A stretch of DNA of 64,000 bases from Bacillota bacterium (GTDB lineage Bacteria > Bacillota > Clostridia > Tissierellales > Tissierellaceae), in NCBI GenBank assembly GCA_023388495.1, contig JAEWGC010000008.1:1-64000 (forward strand), given 5' to 3'. How positions within the stretch are numbered: the first letter of the stretch is position 1; the number at the start of each line of letters is the position of its first letter. A model generated the notes under the pieces. It worked only from the letters and a program-made list of their open reading frames with translations, was not told the origin of the DNA and did no database searches. The translations under genes and the position numbers were made by a program. This document shows, piece after piece, positions 49,109 to 57,866 of this stretch.

Positions 49109-49630
49109 TTATAGCAAACTTTCTCCCTCATCCCAATCTACTGGACAAAGTCCACCTGTTTTTAGAGCTTTAAGTACTCTTATAGTTTCATCAACTGATC
49201 TTCCAACATTTAGATCATGAATTACTGAGTATCTAACTACTCCCTCAGGATCTATTATAAATAACCCTCTTAAGGCAACTCCTTCTTCCTCAATTAGCAC
49301 TCCATAGTCACTGGATACTTTCTTTGTTATATCAGAAGCCATTGGGAAATTTACTTTACCTAAGCTTGAATTAATCCATGCCTTATGTGAATGTTCACTA
49401 TCTATAGATACAGCTAATACTTCTGCACCTTCCTTTTTGAAATCATCAATTCTCTTGCTATAACCTGTAATCTCTGTAGGACATACAAAGGTAAAATCTA
49501 GTGGATAAAAGAACATAACTAACCATTTACCCTTGTAATCTGACAAGCTAACTTCTCCAAAGTTACATCCTTCTCCATCACAAGTTTTCATCTTAAAATC
49601 TGGTGCTTTTTTCCCTACTATTCTGTCCAT
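49109..49630 (-). CDS. 2-Cys peroxiredoxin (AhpC/Prx1 type)
   Basis: 173 residues. FFYPLDFTFVCPTEITGYSKR carries the peroxidatic cysteine; GGLCPVDWDEGE carries the resolving cysteine near the C-terminus. It reduces H2O2 and organic hydroperoxides with a thioredoxin- or AhpF-like donor. A perfect Fur-type box lies 91 bp upstream. No reductase gene is adjacent; the rubredoxin at 5.3 kb is a separate unit. Confidence 0.95.
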   Translation of the reverse strand: MDRIVGKKAPDFKMKTCDGEGCNFGEVSLSDYKGKWLVMFFYPLDFTFVCPTEITGYSKRIDDFKKEGAEVLAVSIDSEHSHKAWINSSLGKVNFPMASDITKKVSSDYGVLIEEEGVALRGLFIIDPEGVVRYSVIHDLNVGRSVDETIRVLKALKTGGLCPVDWDEGESLL

Positions 49631-49720
49631 TTCTTACCTCCATATATTTATCATTTTGTTTTTGATTTAATTATCAATCAATTTATTTATATCCAATTTT
49701 ATATAAAATAAACATGATAT

Positions 49721-49735
49721 TGATAATTATTATCA
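49721..49735. promoter_or_regulatory. Fur-family operator (7-1-7 inverted repeat)
   Basis: TGATAAT-T-ATTATCA is a perfect 7-1-7 repeat identical to the Bacillus Fur consensus; the PerR consensus has TTATAAT/ATTATAA instead. It lies in the promoter region of the peroxiredoxin gene, implying iron-linked control. Confidence 0.72.
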
Positions 49736-49762
49736 TTTGATTGTTAAATCTTTTATACAAAA

Positions 49763-49783
49763 AGGAGAGGTTTAATCTCTCCT
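49763..49783 (-). terminator. Terminator of the patatin gene
   Basis: On the minus strand AGGAGAG-ATTAAAC-CTCTCCT followed by TTTT; the stem overlaps the stop codon at 49772. Confidence 0.75.
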
Positions 49784-50977
49784 ACTAAAAATAATATCTG
49801 CAATATGAAGTAATACATCATCTTTATTAATAATTGGTAATATATCTACCTTTTCTATTAATTTGTCTAGTTTCCTTACTTCCTCTTTATCCTTCACAAT
49901 ATTCTTATCTTCTACCTCTGATAATAGTTCCTTAAATGTATATATGTTAAATCTTTCTACTTCTAAATTCTCTGCCTTTTTTTCCAGTAAATACATCAAC
50001 AATTCTTCATAAGTACAACTTTTTCCTACAGAGAGCATGGAGCATATCTTAGGTATAATGTTTTCTAATAAGGATCTCCTATAGGGAGCTTCAGGAAGCT
50101 TTAGTATCTTTTCCATCTTCCTTACTTCTTCTTCAGGTATTTTAAGTAAAAAATCTAGATAATAATCTTGATCTTCCTTTGGAACTATATAGTACTTATT
50201 TCCTTTTAATCCCTTTAAGGCCCTTATTCCATCATAATACCCAAGCTGTATATTATTCCTGGCCCTATTTCCATCATATTCAAAGGATCTACCTATGCTA
50301 TCAGAAGGAGATATAAGAATAGAGTTAGTACCCTTTAAATCAAGTCTTTTAGTAAATCCCATTGCATGGGTTCTCACAAGAATCAAATCCTTATACCCTC
50401 TGTCTATAAGCATTTTAAAGGGAAGATTATCATAAAATCCTCCATCCAGATACAATCTACCTTTTGGACCCTCAGCTTTAAAAAATGGCAAATACGCGCT
50501 TGCCATTAGATATTCCTTTAGCTCTCCTTTTGGTATATCTTCTTTAAACATATATAAAGGTTTTAAGGGACTCAAATTTATAGTAACCATACCAAAATCC
50601 ATATTAGACTTTCTAATCTTCTCCTCATCTATATACTCATCTAATAAACCCTTCAAAGGTGCTATATCAAATCCTCCAGTTCCTATTATGCTTTTTATTT
50701 TGTCCCTAAGAAAGAATAAATCTTCTTTTGCTAATTTTAGCTGCATAATTTTATCTATTTCATCATCATCTACATCAGCTACCATAGAATAGGTGATCTG
50801 GTTCCAAAGTTCATAGCATTTATCATAGTCATTTTGCACAATCATTGCTCCATTTAGAGCTCCTATGGATGTACCCACAACTCCTCTTAGTTCAACTCCT
50901 GATTCTTTTAAGGCTTTATAAACACCTATATGGTAGGATCCCTTTGCTCCTCCACCCTCTAAAACTAAGCCATACAT
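49772..50977 (-). CDS. Patatin-like phospholipase
   Basis: 401 residues. LVLEGGGAKGSYHIGVYKAL (oxyanion hole), GVVGTSIGALNGAMI (GxSxG nucleophile Ser) and YLDGGFYDNLPF (catalytic Asp, DGG) are all present, so the Ser-Asp dyad looks active. It is cytoplasmic or membrane-associated, hydrolysing acyl lipids. Residues after about 290 form an additional helical C-terminal region. It follows capA by 21 bp and probably shares its transcript with capA and mscL. Confidence 0.92.
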   Translation of the reverse strand: MYGLVLEGGGAKGSYHIGVYKALKESGVELRGVVGTSIGALNGAMIVQNDYDKCYELWNQITYSMVADVDDDEIDKIMQLKLAKEDLFFLRDKIKSIIGTGGFDIAPLKGLLDEYIDEEKIRKSNMDFGMVTINLSPLKPLYMFKEDIPKGELKEYLMASAYLPFFKAEGPKGRLYLDGGFYDNLPFKMLIDRGYKDLILVRTHAMGFTKRLDLKGTNSILISPSDSIGRSFEYDGNRARNNIQLGYYDGIRALKGLKGNKYYIVPKEDQDYYLDFLLKIPEEEVRKMEKILKLPEAPYRRSLLENIIPKICSMLSVGKSCTYEELLMYLLEKKAENLEVERFNIYTFKELLSEVEDKNIVKDKEEVRKLDKLIEKVDILPIINKDDVLLHIADIIFSRRD

Positions 50978-50998
50978 AACTACAACACCTCTTTGATA

Positions 50999-52075
50999 CT
51001 ACTTAATTTTTATTAGTCCATTCTTATCTATAATAGTTTTAAAATCTTTGGAAATTGTATTCATGTATTTTATTTTTTCATCTATTTTCCCATCAGGTAT
51101 AGGTCTTCCTCCAACTATTGTACAAGGTATAATCTTGATATTATCTATATCTTTACCTATTAAGTTAATTTGCCCTATAATAGTATTGGCTGTCATTTCA
51201 CTTTTTGTACCAAAGACGAAATTTCCTAGACTATAAAATATAGGCTTTTCTTTATATATTTCAATACCCTGTAATACATGGGGATGATGCCCCATTACAA
51301 TATCAACCCCTGAATCTACTAATCTTTTAGCTAGGTCCATTTCTTGTTTTCTTGGAGTAGTACTAAGCTCAACTCCCCAATGTATAGATAATACCAGTAT
51401 GTCTACCTCTTTTTTCATCTCTGTTACTCTTTTTAATACTTCTTCCACATGAGGCTCATAGGCTCCTACAATTCCTGGTCTTTTATCTGTAGCATACCAT
51501 TTTACATCAGGAACTACTCTAGTAAAGGCTAAAACTCCTATTTTAACTCCATTTTTTTCTACTATAGTGCCTTCCATGGCCTCTTTTTTATTCTTTCCAC
51601 CACCTACTCTTTTTATTTCAGATTTATCTAGATGGTTTAAGGTATCTAAAAATCCATCATGACCATAGTCTAAGGAGTGATTATTAGCTAATGCAACTAT
51701 GTCTATACCTGCTTCTCTCATGGCTATTAAATTCTTAGGATCTGCTTTAAAATTAAATTGTTTATCAGGCCATTGTGTACCATTCATTGTAACACTGGTC
51801 TCAAGATTCCCTATAGTAATATCATCTGTATTAAAATAATCCTTTACCATTTCCCAAGGGTATTCTATCCCATTTTTATTTATTTGAGCTCTTACACTAC
51901 CATCCATCAACATATCTCCTACTATTGATATGGTTGTTTTTTCTTTAGTTTCTACGGTTTCTATAACTCTTTTTTCTGCCACACTTATTTGGTGTTCTGT
52001 TACCTCCTCAGATTTCATAGGAAGTATGCTTGAAAACATGGTTAATAAGAATAATAAATATAACCCCTTGCTCAT
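50999..52075 (-). CDS. CapA-family exported metallophosphatase-like protein
   Basis: 358 residues. An N-terminal hydrophobic signal/anchor (about 3-20) is followed by the PGA_cap fold: ISIVGDMLMDGS, IGNLETSVT, ALANNHSLDYG, LSIHWGVELS and GHHPHVLQG, which place metal-binding Asp, Asn and His as in calcineurin-like enzymes. CapA proteins are linked to poly-gamma-glutamate capsule, but many members stand alone as here, with no capBC. The role at the cell surface is unknown. Confidence 0.87.
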   Translation of the reverse strand: MSKGLYLLFLLTMFSSILPMKSEEVTEHQISVAEKRVIETVETKEKTTISIVGDMLMDGSVRAQINKNGIEYPWEMVKDYFNTDDITIGNLETSVTMNGTQWPDKQFNFKADPKNLIAMREAGIDIVALANNHSLDYGHDGFLDTLNHLDKSEIKRVGGGKNKKEAMEGTIVEKNGVKIGVLAFTRVVPDVKWYATDKRPGIVGAYEPHVEEVLKRVTEMKKEVDILVLSIHWGVELSTTPRKQEMDLAKRLVDSGVDIVMGHHPHVLQGIEIYKEKPIFYSLGNFVFGTKSEMTANTIIGQINLIGKDIDNIKIIPCTIVGGRPIPDGKIDEKIKYMNTISKDFKTIIDKNGLIKIK

Positions 52076-52093
52076 TGAACCCCTCCGATTATT

Positions 52094-52534
52094 TTAGTCT
52101 AAAACTGAAGTACAATTTGGACATCTTGTTGCATCTTTGTGAATCTCTGTATAACAATATGGACAGTTTTTTGTAGTAGGTGCAGCTGCTTCTGCTACTG
52201 CTTCTTTTCTTTTGAATCTATTTAACTGTCTAATGACGATAAATATAGAAAAAGAAATAATTAAAAATTCAATAATAGTATTAATAAATATTCCATAATT
52301 TAATGTTGGAGCTCCTACTGCTTGGGCATCAGCTAAGGATAGATAATCCTTACCATCTAAACTAATAAATAAGTCCGTGAAATTTACATTTTTAATTAAT
52401 AATCCAATTACGGGCATTACCATATCATTTACCATAGATGTGACTATTTTACCAAAGGCTCCACCTATAATTACCCCAACTGCCAAGTCTATTACATTTC
52501 CCTTTACTGCAAAGTTTTTAAATTCCTTTAACAT
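52094..52534 (-). CDS. mscL: Large-conductance mechanosensitive channel with zinc-ribbon tail
   Basis: 146 residues. LKEFKNFAVKGNVIDLAVGVIIGGAFGKIVTSMVND is the gate-forming first helix of MscL; the second helix is about 76-100. The C-terminus adds CPYCYTEIHKDATRCPNC, a four-cysteine zinc ribbon found in many clostridial MscL proteins. It releases solutes on hypoosmotic shock. GGAGGG precedes ATG 52534. Confidence 0.95.
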   Translation of the reverse strand: MLKEFKNFAVKGNVIDLAVGVIIGGAFGKIVTSMVNDMVMPVIGLLIKNVNFTDLFISLDGKDYLSLADAQAVGAPTLNYGIFINTIIEFLIISFSIFIVIRQLNRFKRKEAVAEAAAPTTKNCPYCYTEIHKDATRCPNCTSVLD

Positions 52535-52743
52535 ATTTTTCCCTCCTTTAATTTTATCTAGAATATACCCTTATTTTATAATAAAAAACAAACCCTTGCA
52601 AATCAAGACTTATATACTATTATATAGTATTCATTATTATATTATCCTTTTGCAATGGTCGTATCCTTTAAAAAAATTAATAAACCATAATTTTATATGA
52701 TATAATATTAAATTAATAAGTTTTAAAGTTAGGAGGAAATTAA

Positions 52744-53175
52744 ATGGAAAGACGCAAATCCTGGAAGGAATATTTTATGGAAATTACTGAATTGGTAGCC
52801 ACCCGTTCCACTTGTGATAGAGCATTTGTAGGCTGTCTATTAGTCAATGACGATAACAGAATAGTATCCAGTGGATATAATGGCTCAGTTACAGGAAATC
52901 CCCATTGTGATGATGTGGGGCATACTATGAGAGATGGACATTGTATAGCTACTATCCATGCTGAAATAAATGCATTATTATATTGTGCAAAGGAGGGCAT
53001 TTCCGTAAAGGGATGTACAGCCTATGTAACACATTTCCCTTGCTTAAATTGTACCAAGGCATTGATACAAGCTGGGATCAAGCATATCTATTATAAGAAC
53101 GATTATAGAATAGATGATTATGCTATAGAATTACTTAATAAAAATAGGATTGGATTCGAAAAAATCAGTGAATAA
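52744..53175 (+). CDS. dCMP deaminase (ComEB-like)
   Basis: 143 residues of the cytidine/deoxycytidylate deaminase family. The zinc site is HAEINALLYCA (His and catalytic Glu) and FPCLNCTKALI (two Cys); an additional GNPHCDDVGHTMRDGHC provides the second zinc site of dCMP deaminases. It makes dUMP for thymidylate synthesis. TTAGGAGGAAATTAA precedes the ATG. The last codons lie in the outer arm of a long inverted repeat. Confidence 0.92.
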   Translation: MERRKSWKEYFMEITELVATRSTCDRAFVGCLLVNDDNRIVSSGYNGSVTGNPHCDDVGHTMRDGHCIATIHAEINALLYCAKEGISVKGCTAYVTHFPCLNCTKALIQAGIKHIYYKNDYRIDDYAIELLNKNRIGFEKISE

Positions 53176-53320
53176 CTAATAATTAATAGTGAATAACGGA
53201 AAAACAGTTAATAACTAATAGTGAAAAATTTAAAACTTCAAGCTTCCAATTTAAAAACTTTTCACTATTCGATTTTTGCCATTAACTGTTTTTAACTATT
53301 CACTCTTCACTTTTCACTGA
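53165..53320. repeat. Long imperfect inverted repeat between convergent genes
   Basis: Arms of about 65-70 bp flank a short AAGCTT-containing centre. The outer ends TCAGTGAA and TTCACTGA pair exactly; inner blocks such as ACAGTTAA / TTAACTGT and AATAGTGAAAA / TTTTCACTATT also pair. The dCMP deaminase and RNase H stop codons both fall within the outer arms. It could be a MITE-like insertion or a large bidirectional terminator. Confidence 0.6.
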
Positions 53321-53922
53321 ATTATTGCTTCTTTAGCCAATTTATCTGCCTCTTCGTTATATTCTATTCCAGAATGGGCCTTAACCTTAATAAATTTCAC
53401 ATTTAACTTATCCTTTATGGAATCATAGAATTTTTTATAGGCTTTGGTTCCATCTTTGTTGGTCTTCCAGTTCCCCTCTGCCCAATCTCTTATACCAGTA
53501 TAATCAAAATGTAGATATAGTGTATCTTTTCCCTTCACCATGGCTAACTCCATAGCTACCATGGCGCCTTTTATTTCTCCAGATACATTTCTCATCTCAG
53601 CTAAATCCTTATTATCCTCTCGTCCGCTATAGGTTTCCTTTCCGTCATTGGTGATAAATACAACTCCATAGCTATATGTCCAATTATTTATATCAAAACT
53701 ACCATCTACATAAGCGATAGCTTCATTTTCTTTTAATCCTTTTTCATCTAATATATCTATTTCTTCCTTACCTTTATCTATAAAGGTCAATGCTTCTTCA
53801 TATGTAGAAAACTTTTTATATTCTGCCCCTTTATATCCCTTCACCTGTTCCTCACATTTCCCCCAAGTTTCGTATATACCAGGAGTCTTTCCTTTCCTTA
53901 CTGCATAGTAAAACTTCGCCAT
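53314..53922 (-). CDS. RNase H with N-terminal viroplasmin-like domain
   Basis: About 202 residues. The first 45 residues (AKFYYAVRKGKTPGIYETWG, KKFSTYEEALTFI) are the caulimovirus-VI/RNase H1 N-terminal RNA-DNA hybrid binding domain. The rest is an RNase H fold with AIAYVDGSFD (first Asp), SGEIKGAMVAMELA (Glu) and HFDYTGI (Asp), and a C-terminal VKAHSGIEYNEEADKLAKEA with His and Asp. It removes RNA from hybrids. ATG 53922 is chosen for its AGAGGTGAAGTA site. Confidence 0.92.
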   Translation of the reverse strand: MAKFYYAVRKGKTPGIYETWGKCEEQVKGYKGAEYKKFSTYEEALTFIDKGKEEIDILDEKGLKENEAIAYVDGSFDINNWTYSYGVVFITNDGKETYSGREDNKDLAEMRNVSGEIKGAMVAMELAMVKGKDTLYLHFDYTGIRDWAEGNWKTNKDGTKAYKKFYDSIKDKLNVKFIKVKAHSGIEYNEEADKLAKEAIIQ

Positions 53923-54029
53923 TACTTCACCTCTATTTATATAATAAAGCAATTATACCATAAAATACTCTTTTTAATTCTCAAATATTTTTTATGATGT
54001 CTAAATTTATCAATAATTAAGCTTTTTTA

Positions 54030-54059
54030 TTAACAAAGTAATATAATAGGTGGTATAAT
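54030..54059 (+). promoter_or_regulatory. Promoter of the arginase gene
   Basis: TTAACA (54030-54035), 18 nt, TATAAT (54054-54059), 34 bp before the ATG at 54093. Confidence 0.55.
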
Positions 54060-54092
54060 ATAGTAGATAATAAAGCTTAAGGAGGGTTTACG

Positions 54093-54995
54093 ATGGATAT
54101 TAATGTAATTGGGGTACCACTAAGTTATGGTTGTGATAGAGAAGGTGCAAATTTAGGTCCTGATACACTTAGAAAAAATGGACTTATAGATATTATTAAA
54201 AAGAATGGACATACTGTCTATGATATGGGAGACATACATGTTCCAGCTATATCTAAAGAACTTAAATATCACGATCATCCCAAGATGAAATATCTTCATA
54301 CAATAACTGACATCAATACCAATTTAGCTAACAATGTATACTGTTCCCTTAAAGGACAAGGTTTTCCATTTATAATAGGTGGAGATCATGCTCTAGGTAT
54401 GGGTAGTATTGCTGGCGCAAGTAAATTCTTTAAGGAATTGGCTGTAATCTGGATAGATGCTCATGGAGATATAAACACCTATGAAACTTCACCTTCAGGA
54501 AATATTCACGGTATGCCACTTGCTGCATCAATGAATATTGGATACACAAGCCTTACAAATATTTACTATGAAGGACAAAAGGTAAAGCCTCAAAATGTAT
54601 ATATTCTTGGTGGTAGAGATATTGATCCAGGTGAATTCGCCCTAGCAGAAGAACTAAACCTTAATTTGTATACTATGGAAATAGTAAGAGAAAGAGGCTT
54701 GGATAATGTTTTAAAAGAAATAATTGAAAAAATCAAAGCTTCTAATGTAGATGGTGTTCATCTAAGCTTTGATATAGATGTTCTTGATCCGACCCTTGTA
54801 CCAGGTACCGGAACCCCTGTAGTTGGTGGTTTTTCTATGGATGAGGGAAAAGAAGTCTTTACAACTCTATTAGGTGAGAAATTTGTTACTTCTATGGATT
54901 TTGTAGAGCTAAATCCAGTTATTGATCATGAGGATGGAAGAACTACTAAAAATTGTATAGAAATGTTGGAACATATATTTAAGACAATGCAATAA
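54093..54995 (+). CDS. rocF: Arginase
   Basis: 300 residues of the ureohydrolase family. Manganese ligands are in GGDHALGMG, WIDAHGDIN and SFDIDVLDP; substrate-binding segments GNIHGMPLA and EDGRTT are present. The N-terminus NVIGVPLSYGCDREGANLGPD is arginase- rather than agmatinase-like. It hydrolyses arginine to ornithine and urea. It is followed after 17 bp by a histidine kinase gene. AAGGAGGG precedes the ATG. Confidence 0.92.
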   Translation: MDINVIGVPLSYGCDREGANLGPDTLRKNGLIDIIKKNGHTVYDMGDIHVPAISKELKYHDHPKMKYLHTITDINTNLANNVYCSLKGQGFPFIIGGDHALGMGSIAGASKFFKELAVIWIDAHGDINTYETSPSGNIHGMPLAASMNIGYTSLTNIYYEGQKVKPQNVYILGGRDIDPGEFALAEELNLNLYTMEIVRERGLDNVLKEIIEKIKASNVDGVHLSFDIDVLDPTLVPGTGTPVVGGFSMDEGKEVFTTLLGEKFVTSMDFVELNPVIDHEDGRTTKNCIEMLEHIFKTMQ

Positions 54996-55012
54996 ATCGG
55001 CAGGAAAAATTT

Positions 55013-56161
55013 ATGGAAAATAAGACTTTTTTAGTTATACGATATTTAACTAATTTTATAATAATACTGGGAATTACCTTTACTGAAAACTATAACTTAA
55101 ATTTCTTAGCTGTTGCATCGATTTTGCTTTTTATTATAAATACTCAGCTACGTTATTTTCTATTTAGGGACAAACTTGTCCCTGTTTTTATATCTATAAT
55201 GGTTGATTTTATCTTTGGATATATATTATATGAAAATTATGATGGTCTACTCCTACCTTATTTTATCATAGGAATAATAGATAGCTTCTTTATAGTAGAA
55301 AATCCTAGTAAATATTTTCTTAGCTTTCTTGGGATATTAATCTTTTTATACTCAGGAAGTAATCTTCCATTTAATGAATTATTGTCCTATATAATTGCAA
55401 TCATAGCCTTGAGTCTAGTTTCATCTATTATAAAAAAGGAGCAAAATAGAACCCTAAAGGCAGAAGATCTTTACCATAGGCTTAGAAAATCAGAAGATGA
55501 ATTGATTAAAACAAATCAAGAATTAGAAGTCTATGCAGATTCTATTAAAGAATTATCTATACTTAAGGAGCGAAACAGAATATCTCGAGAAATACATGAT
55601 AGCGTAGGACATAGTCTATCTACTATTATAATTCAGCTAGGAGCCATTGAAAAAATTGCTAAAACAGATGGAGAAACTGCCTCTCTAATGGCTTCAAATC
55701 TTCGAGAATTCTCCAGAAATGGTCTTGAAGAAATTAGAAAGGCCCTAAGAGAGCTTAAACCTAAGGAATTTAAGGAATATGAAACATTACTAGCTATAGA
55801 GGAATTAATTAAAGATTTTAGTAAGCTAACGAGCATTGATGTAAAGCTAGGATTTTCTAAGAATAAGTGGCAGCTAGATGAAAATTCATCCTTAGTTTTA
55901 TATAGAACCATACAGGAATTTCTATCTAACTCCCTAAGACATGGAAAAGCCACTAAAGTTAGTATATTTATGCACTTTAATATGAAGGAATTAATCGTTA
56001 CTATGCAGGATAATGGTATTGGAGTAGATGAAATAACCCCTGGCTTAGGACTTACTAGTATATATGAAAGAGTAAAAGAGCTTGGGGGAAATCTGAGTTA
56101 TGAAAGCAAAGAAGGAAAGGGATTTCTACTTAGGGTAGTTTTAAAATCTAGGAATAATTAA
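55013..56161 (+). CDS. Sensor histidine kinase, NarL/DesK type
   Basis: 382 residues. Five or six membrane helices occupy about 1-142, followed by a coiled coil and the HisKA_3 dimerisation domain with RNRISREIHDSVGHSLS (phospho-acceptor His) and an ATPase domain with EFLSNSLRHGKA and MQDNGIGV. There is no large extracellular domain, so it probably senses membrane state or a hydrophobic agent, as in LiaS/DesK/VraS-like kinases. It is operonic with the response regulator, 17 bp downstream, and linked to an ABC-2 exporter. Confidence 0.9.
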   Translation: MENKTFLVIRYLTNFIIILGITFTENYNLNFLAVASILLFIINTQLRYFLFRDKLVPVFISIMVDFIFGYILYENYDGLLLPYFIIGIIDSFFIVENPSKYFLSFLGILIFLYSGSNLPFNELLSYIIAIIALSLVSSIIKKEQNRTLKAEDLYHRLRKSEDELIKTNQELEVYADSIKELSILKERNRISREIHDSVGHSLSTIIIQLGAIEKIAKTDGETASLMASNLREFSRNGLEEIRKALRELKPKEFKEYETLLAIEELIKDFSKLTSIDVKLGFSKNKWQLDENSSLVLYRTIQEFLSNSLRHGKATKVSIFMHFNMKELIVTMQDNGIGVDEITPGLGLTSIYERVKELGGNLSYESKEGKGFLLRVVLKSRNN

Positions 56162-56178
56162 AAGTGATGAGGTAAACT

Positions 56179-56826
56179 ATGGAAAAAATAAGAATTGCTA
56201 TTATTGATGATGAAAAGTTAATAAGAGAAGGACTTAAAATTATTTTATCCACTTATAAGGATATAGAAGTCATCTCCATGGGTGAAAACGGATATGAAGC
56301 CTTAGACATTTGTGAAATGGATGAGATTCATTTAGTTCTAATGGATATTAGAATGCCTATATGCGATGGGGTACTAGGCACTAAACTTATAAAAGATAAG
56401 TTTCCTAATATTAAGGTTCTTATCTTAACTACATTTAAGGATATAGAATATATACAAGAAGCTCTTAAAAATGGAGCCTCCGGATATTTACTCAAGGACA
56501 GTTCCTATGATTTAATTTATGAAGGAATTAAGGCAGCAGTCATGGGCAATATAGTCATTCATCCCGATGTTGCAACTAATATCCTCAACTTTACCTCTAT
56601 TGATAAGGATTTAAAAGAAGTCTGTGAGATGTATAACCTAAACCATAAGGAGTGCGATATTATAAGATATATCGCCGATGGTCTATCAAATAAAGAAATT
56701 GGCGAAAAGCTATTTCTTTCTGAAGGTACAATTAAAAATAATGTAAGTACAATTCTATCAAAGCTTAGACTTCGTGACCGTACTCAAATAGTAGTCTTTG
56801 CATTTAAAAACAATCTTACTAGGTAG
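56179..56826 (+). CDS. Response regulator, NarL/LuxR type
   Basis: 215 residues. Receiver domain with IAIIDDEKLIREGL (acidic pocket), LVLMDIRMPICDG (phospho-Asp) and LTTFKD and YLLKDS (switch Thr and Lys). The C-terminal LuxR helix-turn-helix has NKEIGEKLFLSEGTIKNNVS. It is the partner of the preceding kinase; the likely target is the ABC exporter operon starting 91 bp after its stop. A terminator separates them. Confidence 0.93.
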   Translation: MEKIRIAIIDDEKLIREGLKIILSTYKDIEVISMGENGYEALDICEMDEIHLVLMDIRMPICDGVLGTKLIKDKFPNIKVLILTTFKDIEYIQEALKNGASGYLLKDSSYDLIYEGIKAAVMGNIVIHPDVATNILNFTSIDKDLKEVCEMYNLNHKECDIIRYIADGLSNKEIGEKLFLSEGTIKNNVSTILSKLRLRDRTQIVVFAFKNNLTR

Positions 56827-56847
56827 TGACTTTAGTCACTACTTTTT
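56823..56847 (+). terminator. Terminator of the two-component operon
   Basis: GTAGTGAC-TTTA-GTCACTAC followed by TTTTTC, overlapping the regulator's stop codon. Confidence 0.85.
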
Positions 56848-56917
56848 CATTACCTAAGGTAATATGCTTTAACCATTGTTTACCGTATAATAAAAGTATA
56901 AAAGGGGGTAGGTTTAT

Positions 56918-57856
56918 ATGAATATCATAGAAGTTAAAAATATCGGCAAAAGATTTGATGATAAACTTGTATTAGATAATATTTCTTTTTCTATAGAAGA
57001 AGGAGATATCTTTGGTCTGATCGGTCCTAATGGTGCTGGAAAATCTACATTAATCAATATAATGACTGGACTACTGGACGCTAATACTGGTAACATCACT
57101 ATTGGTGGCTTTGATGTAAAAAAAGAATCTATAAAAGCAAAGGAGTTCTTAGGATTGGTTCCACAGGAGTTAGCCTTAATGGAAACTATATCAGCTTATG
57201 ATAATCTAGAATTCTTTGGTAGTCTTTATGGGCTCAAGGGAAAACATCTAAAAGAAAGAATCTATTATGCTCTAAATATCACAGGATTAACTGAGAAAAG
57301 AAAGGATAAGGTTAAGAAATTCTCTGGTGGAATGAAAAGAAGATTGAACCTTGCTGCGGCTATAATGCATGAACCAAAGATTTTAATTCTTGATGAGCCT
57401 ACAGTAGGTATTGATCCTCAATCAAGAAATCATATCTTTGAATTTATTAAAGGCGTTAATAAAGAAAAAAACACTACAATACTTTATACTTCTCATTATA
57501 TGGAGGAAGTAGAGTATCTTTGTAACAACATCTTTATAATAGATGAAGGTAAGGAAATAGCCTACGGCTCTAAGAAAACAGTTAAATCTATGATTAGTAA
57601 TAACAACAAGGTAAGCCTAAAAGTTGATCCTATTAACAAAGACTTAATTGATGGTATTAAGTTAGTAGACGGTGTAGTTGACTGTGAAGCCACCCATGAT
57701 GAAATTAATCTATTAGTAGAAAGTGAAAACTTCAAGCTTGAACCATTACTAAAAATACTTGAGATTAACAAGTCTACAATAAAAAATATAAATGTTGATG
57801 AGCCTAATTTGGAAGAAGTATTCTTAAGCCTCACTGGCAAGAATCTAAGGGATTAG
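56918..57856 (+). CDS. ABC-2 type exporter ATPase
   Basis: 312 residues. GPNGAGKST (Walker A), QELALMETIS (Q-loop), FSGGMKRRLNLA (signature), ILILDEPTVGIDP (Walker B) and YTSHYMEE (switch His). The C-terminal ~90 residues form the extension seen in DrrA/CcmA-like exporters. It works with the two permeases that follow (10 bp and then overlapping). Likely role: drug, antimicrobial peptide or lipid export under control of the upstream two-component system. Confidence 0.92.
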   Translation: MNIIEVKNIGKRFDDKLVLDNISFSIEEGDIFGLIGPNGAGKSTLINIMTGLLDANTGNITIGGFDVKKESIKAKEFLGLVPQELALMETISAYDNLEFFGSLYGLKGKHLKERIYYALNITGLTEKRKDKVKKFSGGMKRRLNLAAAIMHEPKILILDEPTVGIDPQSRNHIFEFIKGVNKEKNTTILYTSHYMEEVEYLCNNIFIIDEGKEIAYGSKKTVKSMISNNNKVSLKVDPINKDLIDGIKLVDGVVDCEATHDEINLLVESENFKLEPLLKILEINKSTIKNINVDEPNLEEVFLSLTGKNLRD

Positions 57857-57866
57857 GGGTGATAGG

